A DNA stretch of 45,856 bases from Candidatus Altimarinota bacterium. GTDB taxonomy: Bacteria > Patescibacteriota > Gracilibacteria > UBA4473. The stretch spans positions 1-45,856 of the forward strand of contig JABAZT010000010.1 in the NCBI GenBank assembly GCA_018608565.1, read 5' to 3'. The translations under genes and the position numbers were made by a program. Shown here one piece after another: positions 7,230 to 15,858 of this stretch (positions are counted from its first letter, which is position 1; every line of letters starts with the position of its first letter). The notes under the pieces are model-generated. The model ran no database searches. It was given only the letters and a program-made list of their open reading frames with translations, and was not told the DNA's origin.

Positions 7230-8492
7230 TTATTTTCCGTGATGACGTTCAATAATAGTTGTAATTCTTCGGTTGTCTCGAAGTATTTGTTCAGGATCTA
7301 ATGTCTTTTTGAAAGGATCTTCTCCTACTAAATTTCGTTTTAGTAGCATACCTGCTCCTTTCCTTTCTCCAAATTTTACTTTTGGTCCTGTTTCACTTTC
7401 CATAAATTTAGGGTTTATTATTTCAAAAACAAATTGAATTAGTCCTTTTCTTACTGCTGTACATCTCTTTCTTCCGAGATTAAGGATTGGGATGCCTGGA
7501 AATTTTTCTTGTAATTTTTCTTCCATCTGACGATCGCCTCTGATCCGAGAATTCCAGTCAGTTAGTCCGATCATAGGACGTGTGTCGGTGTATAGTATTT
7601 GTAATACCTCCATTACTTCGCTGGACCATTCATTTCTGAATGCTTCTATGGTTAGGACGTAAAGGGCTCTAAATCGCTTAATTCTGTCTTCAAGTGCCGT
7701 TCTGCCTCCTCCTGGGTAAATTGAGCTTTCCGATACTCGGTTGAGGTCTAGGTTCGGAAGAAATGGTAGATAGAGTGAGGTATTTGGATCTGCCTGTACT
7801 GCATGGGAAGCTATCTGTGGAGCTCCTGTGGAAAAATCAATAATTGCAGGGGTAAGGAAATTATTTTGTGATAGTCGTTTTGCATTGACCCTGTTGGCTG
7901 GATCTAGCTCGGAGGCGACCCACGTATCTGTTCCATTATCGTTTATCCATATGCCTCGTTCCACAGTGTTTACTCCTGGTTGAAACAATACTTCTCGTAC
8001 GGAACCTTGTGTTTCCATTATTTCGATTGCTCGTATAGCTCCTTGTAGTTTGGTTTGGTTAAAGGCCGTAGAGTTGTCTTTTGTGCATTCGAGGAGGCTT
8101 GTAAATATTATAGGACGATCTGGAAATCGTAAATGAAGACTCGTGTCGACCACCGAATCAGCGAAATCTTTATTGGGATGTACGACTATTATTCCTTTTA
8201 GTTGTTCTGTGTGTTCAGCTAATAGCTGATCGATCAGTTTCATGAGTCCCATTCTAAAATGAGTGTCTATTGGGATTTCACTTCCTAATTTGAAATCTAT
8301 GATAGTTTCAGCATCTTCGTGTTCTTTTGTATATAAATGATTCAGATTTATGATTAGTGTTGTTTTTTCTCTTTGTCCTAGACTTTCTCGGGCTTGCTCT
8401 AGAGATTCAGAAATAGCTGTTTCTATTTGAGCTCTTCTCTCAGCTTTTGCTTCAGAATCTTCCTTTAAGAGGTCTTCTAATGTTGTTTTCAT
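7230..8492 (-). CDS. Divergent asparaginase-fold paralog lacking catalytic residues
   Basis: This 420-residue protein can be laid over its upstream neighbour. TLIINLNHL sits where the neighbour has IILSGGGTF, IIVVHPNKDFADSV where it has FIGIHGTDSKFITG, and PIIFTSLLECTKDNSTAFN where it has SVGLTGAQ...DSDGKRN. The expected threonines and the Thr-Asp pair are therefore all lost. The C-terminal half is not clearly similar to anything I know, apart from a GGGRTALEDRIKRF segment and a basic tail. The first 45 residues are helical and charged. It starts 8 nt after the neighbour's stop, so the two are translated from one mRNA. A structural or regulatory partner subunit is the simplest guess. Confidence 0.6.
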   Translation of the reverse strand: MKTTLEDLLKEDSEAKAERRAQIETAISESLEQARESLGQREKTTLIINLNHLYTKEHEDAETIIDFKLGSEIPIDTHFRMGLMKLIDQLLAEHTEQLKGIIVVHPNKDFADSVVDTSLHLRFPDRPIIFTSLLECTKDNSTAFNQTKLQGAIRAIEIMETQGSVREVLFQPGVNTVERGIWINDNGTDTWVASELDPANRVNAKRLSQNNFLTPAIIDFSTGAPQIASHAVQADPNTSLYLPFLPNLDLNRVSESSIYPGGGRTALEDRIKRFRALYVLTIEAFRNEWSSEVMEVLQILYTDTRPMIGLTDWNSRIRGDRQMEEKLQEKFPGIPILNLGRKRCTAVRKGLIQFVFEIINPKFMESETGPKVKFGERKGAGMLLKRNLVGEDPFKKTLDPEQILRDNRRITTIIERHHGK

Positions 8493-8500
8493 TCTTGTTT

Positions 8501-9892
8501 TTATTGTTTAGATCTTTGAATTCCAAGTTTATTTTTTGGGGCTTTGTTGGCGAGTGTTCCGAAATAGTTTAGATTCATTTTTTTGAATACTTTTTTTAGC
8601 TCGGCTTGATGTTCAGGAGGAAGGATATTTCCCCATCCAGCTGGATCTTCTGTTAGTTGTGTTATGAGTCCAGATTGGGCAAGTCTGGTGTGAAGTTCTG
8701 CGATTATACCTATTTCTGGTCCTGAAAAAATTGGAATTCCAGCCTCTATGATTTCTTTTGCTCCTGCATCATAAGAAAGTGAGAGATCTGTTTCTGGGGT
8801 TGCGAGTCGGGCTATTACTATTTTTCCTTGTTTGTGTGCCTGAGTTGCCATTAATACCGCCTCGTCGTTTGCGGCGGTGCTTGCTCCTAGCGTGACTACC
8901 ATGGCAAGTGTGTTTGTGGCTTGTATTACGTCAGTTATTGCGCTGGCGCTGGTCCTATCGAGTTCAATGTTTTGTATGTTTCCATATTCACCCATTTTCC
9001 CTAAATCCTGTATATTTATTGGATCTGATTCTTGGGGGTCGGTTCGATGAATTGAGTGCGAGGGGTATTCTATGTTCCAGGCATGAGACCCATTGTTACA
9101 ATCTATTAATTCGGGGGCTTGAAACCATGGAAGGTCTCCAGAGGCATTTTCAAAGAAACTTTCATATGGATGGAAATCACTTCGAGATTTTTTCCCAGTA
9201 ACCCAGCTTCCTCTATGGGCTGTTCCGCTTGTGACAAGCATTGTTTCGTGTACGCCGACTCTTGTTGCTTCTAGTAGTGCGAGGGAGGTGAATTCAATAT
9301 TTCTTTTTCCGTCACTGTCGGTTACTCCTTCTGCGAATGGAGATTCTTGTGCTCCTGTAAGTCCGACGGAGTGTGTAAACCCACTTCCAAGTAAAGGAGG
9401 AAGGTAGGCTCCGGTGATAAATTTTGAGTCGGTTCCGTGTATTCCTATGAAACCGGAGAGTTCATTTTGTGCTTCATGAGCAATTTTTTTTATGGTGTTG
9501 GCAAAAAATACTCTATGAAAAAATTGCATATTAACCGAGTCTATTTCAAAACCTTTGAGGTTTACATAGATAGGATTGACGGTTTCAGGTAGTTTTATTT
9601 TTGCTTTTTCAAATGCCTCTTCTAGATCTGCCCCTGGTTCGAGTAGTCCGGACTCATTTTGTTTACATAAAAAAGTTCCGCCTCCGGATAGGATGATCTG
9701 ATTTTTTTTTTCTTTGTTTTCAGGTTTGTTGAGCTCCTCAATAGCCGTCGCTATTATCGCTTCATTTTCACTTTCTAGTTCTAGATAGGCTTGGACTATA
9801 TCACTTGGTCCCATTCTTGGGAACGTTTCAGGGTTCTCCCTTGCATGATCCAAGAACGTTTCAGGTCCCATTTTTTCTATTGTTTTCCCCAT
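8501..9892 (-). CDS. Asparaginase/GatD-like amidohydrolase, two-domain
   Basis: Residues 70-250 carry the asparaginase active-site order: IILSGGGTF (first Thr), GIHGTDSKF (Thr-Asp pair), VGLTGAQESPF and the DSDGKRNIEF element. The C-terminal domain (about 320-420) has the family pattern VVTLGAS...A...GKIVIARLATPE...DAGA..I.EAGIPIFSG. Family enzymes hydrolyse asparagine or related amides, or in GatD release ammonia for Gln-tRNA formation. The HGTDT motif reads HGTDS here, and a 70-residue N-terminal extension is unusual, so the substrate may differ. No GatE is seen nearby. It heads a run of three related genes. A TATATT box lies 8 nt before the ATG, predicting a leaderless mRNA. Confidence 0.8.
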   Translation of the reverse strand: MGKTIEKMGPETFLDHARENPETFPRMGPSDIVQAYLELESENEAIIATAIEELNKPENKEKKNQIILSGGGTFLCKQNESGLLEPGADLEEAFEKAKIKLPETVNPIYVNLKGFEIDSVNMQFFHRVFFANTIKKIAHEAQNELSGFIGIHGTDSKFITGAYLPPLLGSGFTHSVGLTGAQESPFAEGVTDSDGKRNIEFTSLALLEATRVGVHETMLVTSGTAHRGSWVTGKKSRSDFHPYESFFENASGDLPWFQAPELIDCNNGSHAWNIEYPSHSIHRTDPQESDPINIQDLGKMGEYGNIQNIELDRTSASAITDVIQATNTLAMVVTLGASTAANDEAVLMATQAHKQGKIVIARLATPETDLSLSYDAGAKEIIEAGIPIFSGPEIGIIAELHTRLAQSGLITQLTEDPAGWGNILPPEHQAELKKVFKKMNLNYFGTLANKAPKNKLGIQRSKQ

Positions 9893-9900
9893 TAGACATT

Positions 9901-9906
9901 AATATA
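9901..9906 (-). promoter_or_regulatory. -10 box of the asparaginase-like operon, probably leaderless
   Basis: TATATT on the minus strand ends 8 nt before the ATG at 9892. A TTGACA on the same strand (9942-9937) is 30 bp away, too far to pair with it. Confidence 0.45.
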
Positions 9907-9973
9907 TTTGCTTCATTCTCATTTTTATTGCTATTTTGTCAACATTGTTTTAAGTATGTTTTCTTATATTTTT

Positions 9974-10001
9974 TTGACATCAATAATTTTTCTCATATTA
10001 T
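9974..10001 (+). promoter_or_regulatory. Promoter of tRNA-Glu
   Basis: TTGACA (9974-9979) and TATTAT (9996-10001) are spaced by 16 bp. The tRNA begins 19 nt after the -10 box. Confidence 0.8.
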
Positions 10002-10019
10002 TTGTCGGCTCTAGATAAA

Positions 10020-10094
10020 GACCCGGTCGTCTAGTGGTTAGGACGCTGGATTTTCATTCCAGTAACCGGAGTTCGATTCTCCGTCGGGTCGCCA
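10020..10094 (+). tRNA. tRNA-Glu (anticodon UUC)
   Basis: The acceptor stem GACCCGG pairs with TCGGGTC (one G-T), followed by discriminator G and encoded CCA. The anticodon stem CTGGA/TCCAG encloses TTTTCAT, giving TTC. The GTTCGATTC T-loop is present. Confidence 0.96.
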
Positions 10095-10098
10095 TCGT

Positions 10099-10128
10099 TA
10101 AAACGGACTTATATTAGTTCCGTTTTTT
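10099..10128 (+). terminator. Terminator after tRNA-Glu
   Basis: An imperfect hairpin, AAAACGGA.../...TCCGTTTT, starts 5 nt after the tRNA and runs into a T tract. Confidence 0.75.
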
Positions 10129-10220
10129 TGTTTTATATTCTTTTTTTATCTATTAAAAAAAACATCTTGTAACTCGACATTTCTTCCTAAAAAATTAAGA
10201 TCTGTGGGTAACCCTATTAG

Positions 10221-13200
10221 ATGACTGCTGCGTTCGTAAATCTTCATACTCATAGTCATTATTCTATTCTTGAAGCGCCATTTGCGCCTAAGGCTATATT
10301 GGAGAAGGCCAAAGAAATGGGGCATGGGAAAGTTGCCATTACTGATAGAGGGAATGGTCATGGGTTGGTGGAGATTGTGATGCAGGCAAAAAAGGTAGGT
10401 GATATTGAGCCGATCCTGGGAGTAGAGTTGGCGGTGAGTTTGGATGGAAGATTTGAAAAAAGAGCGGGGATGGATGGAAAAGAAGGATATATTGTACTCT
10501 TGGCACAAAATCAAAAAGGATATGAAAATTTATTGGCATTGATATCAAAAGCACATTTGGAGGGATTTTATTATCAGCCGAGGGTTGATTTGGAGCTTTT
10601 GAGAGAACATAGTGAGGGATTGTATGTTTTGACTGGAGCTCGATTGGGGTTGGTGGGGAAGGCGTATTTTGACTATGGAAGTGAAAAAGGAGAAGAAACG
10701 TTGGGAATATTGCAGGAAATTTTTGGAAAAGAAAATGTGTATTTAGAACTTGTGGCGAGGCATTTTGAAGAACAGAAGGAGCTTAATATCTGGAAGGCGG
10801 AACTTTCGAAAGAGAAAGGAATAGGAATTGTAGCGACGTCGGATGCACGATGTAAGGATGCAAGTGTTGAGGCGGCGGCGGATGTGTTTTGGTGTATAGG
10901 TAAAAATCAAAATGTGCATGATCCTACTCGTTTTAAGGGAATGGAGCAAAATTGGTTTAAGTCTTGGGAAGAGATTTCAAGAGAATTGTCTTATGTGGGG
11001 ACGGATGTTCTTGAAACTGCGAGAGAAAATACGGTGAAAATTGGGGAAGGGTGTAATGTATCAATTGAATTTGATCAGAGTTTATTACCTAAGTTTGAAG
11101 TACCAGAGGGTCATACAGAGGCCACGTGGCTCAAGGAAGAGTGTGAAACGCGCATAAAAGGACGATATGCTGATGAATTTTATGCGAGTGAGCACTTGGT
11201 GGATGGTATGGATAAAGAAGAGGATTATCTTTGGATTACTCCGGGAGTGGTGAAGGATCGATTGGATTATGAATTGTCTATTATTGGGAAGATGGGGTTT
11301 GATGCCTATTTCTTGATTGTGGCGGATTTTATTGATTATGCGAAAGAGGTTGGGATTTTTGTGGGACCTGGGAGGGGATCTGCTGCGGGTTCTCTGGTGG
11401 CGTACTTGCTTGGTATTACCAATATTGATCCGTTACGTTATGAATTGCTTTTTGAGCGGTTTCTAAATCCAGAGCGGATATCGATGCCAGATATCGATAT
11501 CGATTTTTCGGATGAACGACGAGAAGAGGTAATGGACTATGTAGTTGAAAAATATGGAAGTGAACAGGTTTCGAAGGTTTGTACGTTTGGAACCTTGGCG
11601 GCGAAAGCCGCACTCAAGGATGTTGGAAGAGCTTTGGGGGTAGAATATGGACGAATGAATGCAATGACTAAACTTTTGCCTAATAAGCCTGGGTTTGGGT
11701 TGGAGGATGCGAAGGAGATTAAGGAATTTATGGATTTGGTGAATAATAGTCCAGATCTCAAGCGCGTGTTTGATACGGCTGAGACGCTAGAAGGATCAGT
11801 GCGTCATGTTTCTGTGCATGCTTGTGCGGTGATTATTGGTGGACAGCCGCTCTATCATCATACGCCAGTGCAATGGGCGCCAGGAACGGATGACGTAAAA
11901 ATAACACAGTTTCCTTATCAGCAGCTTGAATCTATTGGGTTGTTGAAAATGGATTTCTTGGGATTGAAAAATCTTTCGATTTTAGAAAAAACATTGATTC
12001 ATATAAAGAATACAACAGGACAAGAACTAAATCTGGATGAATTACCGATCAATGATAAGAAGGTGTTTGAGATGATGTCAAATGGAGAGACGACGGGGGT
12101 GTTTCAGTTTGAGTCTGCAGGAATGCGTCGATACCTAAGAGAACTTCAGCCTACAGAGTTGGAGGATCTGGTGGCTATGAATGCCTTGTATCGTCCTGGA
12201 CCGATGGAGTATATTCCTCAGTATATTGCGGGGAAACACAATCCTAAAAAAGTGAAATATCCGCATCCAGTTTTGGAACCATTACTTCGAAAAACCTATG
12301 GAATTGCCGTGTATCAGGAACAGATATTGCGGATTGCGCAGGAGTTTTCAGGATTTAGTTTGGGGGAGGCAGATATATTGCGTAAGGCGATTGGGAAAAA
12401 AATTATTTCTATATTAGAGGAACAACGGAAGAAATTTATCGATGGAGGAATTGCGAAAGGGCATACAAAGCAAGAGGGAGAAAAACTATTTGATGATATT
12501 GTGGTTCCGTTTGCTGGATATGGGTTCAATCGATCTCATGCAGTGTGTTATGCTCGGATTGCATATGAGACCGCCTATATGCGAGCGAATTATCCGGTAG
12601 AGTTTATGGCCGCAATGATGACAACTGATCGAAATAATACTGATCGTATTGTCTTGGAGATGAATGAGTGTCAAACGATGGGGATAGAAGTATTTCCTCC
12701 GAGTGTAAATGAAAGTGGAAGTCATTTTACGGTTGTTGGGAGTGAGAAAGAGAGAATGGGTGAAAGTGAGAAAGGTGCTGATGAGGATGAAAAATCTTCT
12801 TTCTATGAAACTAATGGGAAATCTATTCGTTTTGGTTTGACGGCGATTAAGGGGCTTGGGGAAGAGACGGCAGAAGTCCTGATTGCGGAGCGAGAGGGGA
12901 ATGGTGTATTTAAAAGTCTTGAGGATCTAGCCAAGCGACTTCCGGCGAAGCTTATGAATAAAAAAACACTAGAGGCCTTGAGTTTTAGTGGAGCGTTGGA
13001 TGAATTTGGGGATCGTGGTTCTATTGTTGCGAGTTTGGAGGATCTAGCGAAATTTGCACGGGAACAAGAAGACCAAAAAGAAGCAGGACAGATAGGTCTT
13101 TTTGGAGGTATGGATGATGGTGCGGATGATATTAGTTTTGAATTGAAGAAAGTAGAAACGACTCAAGAAGATATTCTTAACTGGGAACGAGAGAGTCTGG

Positions 13201-14021
13201 GATTGTTTGTTTCTGATCATCCGTTGCGAGGATTGGCAGAGTATTTTGAAAAATATGGGAAGTTGATTGGAAATATTCCAGAAGAAGAAGATGAAATAAA
13301 ACGACTTGAAGAGGAGGAAAAAGAAAAGCTGAAGGAAGGAGGAAAAAAGGGCGGAAAAAAGAAAAAAGAAAAACGGATGGTGACGGTTCATGGATTGGTA
13401 AGTTCTGTGAAAAAGATTACTACAAAGGCTGGAGCTCAGATGGCGGTTATAGAGATAGAGGATACGAGTGGAAAGATGGAGTGTGCTGTGTTTCCAAAGA
13501 TTTATGAAGGGATTAATAAGGCGGCTTTTGAGGTGGATGCGTTTATTCAGTTAATAGCTCGTCCAGATGAACGGGATGGGGTGTATAATTTGTTGGCGGA
13601 AAAAATAAAGGTGGGGAATCTAAAAGAGGTGAAGTTGAGTTGGGCAGAAGAGCAACAGAGCAACGGAGCAACAGAGCAACGGAGTAACGGAATAACAGAT
13701 CAACGGAACAACGGAACAACGGAAGAACAGAATAATGGAATAACAGATACAGAATCCTCTTTGTCGATGGATAGTTCTTCTTTGTCTAAGGAGGCTTCGA
13801 GGGAAGAGGATCTGTTTGAAGTTCGGATTCCTGAGACGGCGACTGAGAATGACATAGGGGTGTTGAGGTCCTATCTTTTGAGTTTGGATAAGGGGGGGAG
13901 TAAACTGGCTATCTGGAAGGGATCAGTGAAAAAAATGATGCCATATGGATTAAATTTAACTCCAGAGGTTAAAGAGAAATTGAATACTTTTTTTGAGAAG
14001 GGTGATCGATTGGAATTTTGA
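10221..14021 (+). CDS. dnaE: DNA polymerase III alpha subunit
   Basis: This 1266-residue protein is the replicative polymerase. Order of domains: PHP (residues 4-210, starting VNLHTHSHYSILEA), palm with GPGRGSAAGSLVAYLLG and the catalytic PDIDIDF aspartates near 423-429, fingers, tandem HhH region (FGLTAIKGLGEETAEVLI), an OB fold (about 1050-1135, TVHGLVSSVKKITTK...AVIEIEDTSG) and a short C-terminal domain. In the PHP domain the ITDxGN motif is ITDRGN rather than ITDHGN, so metal binding may be weakened. A Lys/Glu-rich segment lies near 1030-1053. Residues 1144-1176 are encoded by an 8-bp tandem repeat and form a Gln/Asn/Thr-rich linker. A possible promoter is TCGACA (10174) 16 bp before TAAGAT (10196). 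The stop is TGA. Confidence 0.97.
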   Translation: MTAAFVNLHTHSHYSILEAPFAPKAILEKAKEMGHGKVAITDRGNGHGLVEIVMQAKKVGDIEPILGVELAVSLDGRFEKRAGMDGKEGYIVLLAQNQKGYENLLALISKAHLEGFYYQPRVDLELLREHSEGLYVLTGARLGLVGKAYFDYGSEKGEETLGILQEIFGKENVYLELVARHFEEQKELNIWKAELSKEKGIGIVATSDARCKDASVEAAADVFWCIGKNQNVHDPTRFKGMEQNWFKSWEEISRELSYVGTDVLETARENTVKIGEGCNVSIEFDQSLLPKFEVPEGHTEATWLKEECETRIKGRYADEFYASEHLVDGMDKEEDYLWITPGVVKDRLDYELSIIGKMGFDAYFLIVADFIDYAKEVGIFVGPGRGSAAGSLVAYLLGITNIDPLRYELLFERFLNPERISMPDIDIDFSDERREEVMDYVVEKYGSEQVSKVCTFGTLAAKAALKDVGRALGVEYGRMNAMTKLLPNKPGFGLEDAKEIKEFMDLVNNSPDLKRVFDTAETLEGSVRHVSVHACAVIIGGQPLYHHTPVQWAPGTDDVKITQFPYQQLESIGLLKMDFLGLKNLSILEKTLIHIKNTTGQELNLDELPINDKKVFEMMSNGETTGVFQFESAGMRRYLRELQPTELEDLVAMNALYRPGPMEYIPQYIAGKHNPKKVKYPHPVLEPLLRKTYGIAVYQEQILRIAQEFSGFSLGEADILRKAIGKKIISILEEQRKKFIDGGIAKGHTKQEGEKLFDDIVVPFAGYGFNRSHAVCYARIAYETAYMRANYPVEFMAAMMTTDRNNTDRIVLEMNECQTMGIEVFPPSVNESGSHFTVVGSEKERMGESEKGADEDEKSSFYETNGKSIRFGLTAIKGLGEETAEVLIAEREGNGVFKSLEDLAKRLPAKLMNKKTLEALSFSGALDEFGDRGSIVASLEDLAKFAREQEDQKEAGQIGLFGGMDDGADDISFELKKVETTQEDILNWERESLGLFVSDHPLRGLAEYFEKYGKLIGNIPEEEDEIKRLEEEEKEKLKEGGKKGGKKKKEKRMVTVHGLVSSVKKITTKAGAQMAVIEIEDTSGKMECAVFPKIYEGINKAAFEVDAFIQLIARPDERDGVYNLLAEKIKVGNLKEVKLSWAEEQQSNGATEQRSNGITDQRNNGTTEEQNNGITDTESSLSMDSSSLSKEASREEDLFEVRIPETATENDIGVLRSYLLSLDKGGSKLAIWKGSVKKMMPYGLNLTPEVKEKLNTFFEKGDRLEF
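13651..13748. repeat. 8-bp tandem repeat, about 12 units, in dnaE
   Basis: Uninterrupted 8-mers follow the consensus RRYAACRG (AGCAACAG, AGCAACGG, AGTAACGG, AATAACAG, ATCAACGG and so on). Because 8 is not a multiple of 3, the protein shows an 8-residue period of the type EQQSNGAT. Confidence 0.9.
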
Positions 14022-14053
14022 TGCTTGGTTAATGGTTGATGGAGGCAGTGGAA

Positions 14054-14062
14054 TGATATACT
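14054..14062 (+). promoter_or_regulatory. Extended -10 of the nucleotidyltransferase gene, probably leaderless
   Basis: TGATATACT fits TGn-TATAAT with one mismatch and ends 9 nt before the ATG at 14072. Confidence 0.5.
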
Positions 14063-14071
14063 CTGTTTTTG

Positions 14072-15196
14072 ATGAAAGTTTTGATATTGGCGGGTGGTTT
14101 TGCGACAAGATTATGGCCGCTGACGGAAAATCGAGCAAAGCCGTTATTGTTGCTTGGGGGAAAGACGATATTACATCGAATGTTAGATCAGGTGTTGGGG
14201 CAACAAAGCAACAGAATAACAGAACAACAGAGTAGCCGAGTAACTGATCAACAGAATAATGAGGATGAGGGTTGTATTCGAGCGGAAGATGTAATTATTC
14301 TAACGAATAAAAAATTTGAACAAGACTTTCGAAATGAACTTGAAAAATCTGGGTATGAAGGGGTTGATATCTTTATAGAGGATGCGGAATCTGATGGTCA
14401 AAAAAAGGGAGCGCTTGGGGCTGTTTGGGACTGTATAAATCATTATAAAATTGAAGAAAATGTGGCAATTTTGGCGGGAGATAATGTAATTCCAGGATTC
14501 TCAATTGAACAATTATTTTGTTCAGATGAGGAGGCTAAGATTTTAGTGAAAGATGTGTTTGATTTTGATGCTGCCAAAAAATTTGGAGTAGTGGAGATGA
14601 TGGGTGAGAAAGATGGAAAGATAGAAAGTGAGAAATATATAAATTTGGGAGAAGAGGAGAAGGATGGTAGTAAAAGGTTGAAAGGAAATGATGAAGAGGT
14701 TTTATTTGTAAAAAGATTTGAGGAGAAACCGAGTAATCCAAAATCAACTCTTGTTTCGACGGGATTTGTTTGTCTTGGAAGAGAGTGTTTTCCGGTTCTT
14801 GAGGAGTGGATTAGGGAAAATCCGGATAATTTGGGGGGGGTTTTTTCGGCTTTATTGGAAGCTAAAAAGACGGTTCTTGCGGAGGTGGTGAATGGAGCTT
14901 GGTACGATGTTGGGAGTTTTGAGACGTATCTTGAGGCACATAGGGAGTTGGATGATGAAACAGCAGAACAACTGAATGAAGGATCAATAGGGGCTAACAA
15001 TAGTTTCTCTGGAGCGGTGTATGTGGGAGATGGATGTGCGATCGAAAATTGTACGTTGATTGACTGTATTGTGTATCCAGGAACACGTCTTTTTGATTGT
15101 CGATTAGCTAACTGTGTGATTGATAGTGAGTGTGATTTGTCTGGAGTTGATTTGTGTGGGAAGTTGGTGCGAGGAGGGACGAAAGTGCGAAGCTAA
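14072..15196 (+). CDS. Sugar-phosphate nucleotidyltransferase with C-terminal beta-helix
   Basis: The 374-residue product starts with the nucleotide-binding loop LILAGGFATRLWPLT...KPLL of the NTP_transferase family, which makes NDP-sugars from sugar 1-phosphates. Later landmarks are ILAGDNVI (metal/nucleotide Asp), VVEMMGEKDG, FEEKP, STGFVCLG and WYDVGSFETYLEAH. Residues 305-374 form a hexapeptide-like beta-helix (NNSFSGAVYVGDGCAIENCTLIDCIV). The sugar cannot be told from sequence; glucose-1-P or mannose-1-P are likely. An 8-bp repeat array inserts about 20 Gln/Ser/Thr-rich residues at 43-64, after the first helix. A G8T6 homopolymer near 14833-14846 is a potential slippage site. A TTG three bases upstream (14069) is in frame; I prefer the ATG. 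Confidence 0.88.
   Translation: MKVLILAGGFATRLWPLTENRAKPLLLLGGKTILHRMLDQVLGQQSNRITEQQSSRVTDQQNNEDEGCIRAEDVIILTNKKFEQDFRNELEKSGYEGVDIFIEDAESDGQKKGALGAVWDCINHYKIEENVAILAGDNVIPGFSIEQLFCSDEEAKILVKDVFDFDAAKKFGVVEMMGEKDGKIESEKYINLGEEEKDGSKRLKGNDEEVLFVKRFEEKPSNPKSTLVSTGFVCLGRECFPVLEEWIRENPDNLGGVFSALLEAKKTVLAEVVNGAWYDVGSFETYLEAHRELDDETAEQLNEGSIGANNSFSGAVYVGDGCAIENCTLIDCIVYPGTRLFDCRLANCVIDSECDLSGVDLCGKLVRGGTKVRS
14199..14262. repeat. 8-bp tandem repeat, eight units, in the nucleotidyltransferase
   Basis: Units include AGCAACAG, AATAACAG, AACAACAG, AGTAACTG, ATCAACAG, AATAATGA. This is the same family as the array 450 bp upstream in dnaE. Confidence 0.85.
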
Positions 15197-15302
15197 TATG
15201 TGAATCTGGTTATGTATGAATATTAAAATTATTTTTTGATTATTTTGATCTAAAAGTCTTTTGAGTGATTTGTTATTTCTTCTGGTATTTCTGCTGGTTT
15301 TC

Positions 15303-15311
15303 TGCTATAAT
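15303..15311 (+). promoter_or_regulatory. Extended -10 upstream of the 12-kb membrane-complex block
   Basis: TGCTATAAT is a perfect TGn-TATAAT. It lies 22 nt before the ATG at 15334. No clear -35 is seen. Confidence 0.6.
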
Positions 15312-15333
15312 CACGTGATATTTACAAGTATTT

Positions 15334-15852
15334 ATGAAATCTGTACCTTCTGCGACTTCTAGTTTCAATCCAGGGAAGCGACTCTACCACTGGAAAGCCT
15401 ATGACTATCATCCACATGATAGAGGTCTGATTTGGCATATTTGTTTTGGGTTGGTTGTTTTTGGTGCGGCTGTTTGGTCGTGGTTTTATGGTGGTGATTT
15501 GGGGTGGTTGTCTAGTTTTGGGATATTTCTAGGAGCGGCTGTTTATTTTTGGATTCACAAAGATGGTAATGAAGTGCATCAAATTGAATTTTTTGAGTTT
15601 GGTTTTATGGTTGATGGTCGAGATTTTTTCCCTTGGGATAAGGTTGTTGGGTATTGGATTTTGTTTAATGAGACGGTTAGTGTGATCAAGTTTGTTCAGC
15701 GGAGTCGTATGGGAGAGCAAGAGCTAACCCTGCAACTAGGTGATGCACAGCTGACAAAGCTGAAACAATCGCTCAAAAAAATAGAGATATCAGAATTGGG
15801 TAATCGAAATGAAGCGGTGCTGGATCTGTGGCTTCGTGTATTTAAATTGTAA
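15334..15852 (+). CDS. Two-TM protein with a C-terminal PH-like region
   Basis: The 172-residue product has a short cytoplasmic N-terminus containing YHWKAYDYHPHDRG, two membrane helices with almost no loop (about residues 33-51 and 56-75), and a 95-residue soluble C-terminus. That tail starts with IEFFEFGFMVDGRDFFPWDKVVGYWI, a strand-rich pattern like bacterial PH domains. I recall similar small 'aromatic motif, two-TM, PH-like' proteins beside secretion-like clusters in CPR genomes, but this is memory, not a search. It opens an operon whose next gene starts 6 nt after its stop. Confidence 0.75.
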   Translation: MKSVPSATSSFNPGKRLYHWKAYDYHPHDRGLIWHICFGLVVFGAAVWSWFYGGDLGWLSSFGIFLGAAVYFWIHKDGNEVHQIEFFEFGFMVDGRDFFPWDKVVGYWILFNETVSVIKFVQRSRMGEQELTLQLGDAQLTKLKQSLKKIEISELGNRNEAVLDLWLRVFKL

Positions 15853-15858
15853 TTTATT

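Noticed and set aside
13651-13748. CRISPR array
   Set aside because: The 8-bp units are contiguous with no spacers and lie inside dnaE; no cas gene is present.
10221-14021. TGA read as glycine or tryptophan (Gracilibacteria or mycoplasma code)
   Set aside because: dnaE and the 2028-aa gene end at TGA in the expected places, and no conserved motif needs an in-frame TGA.
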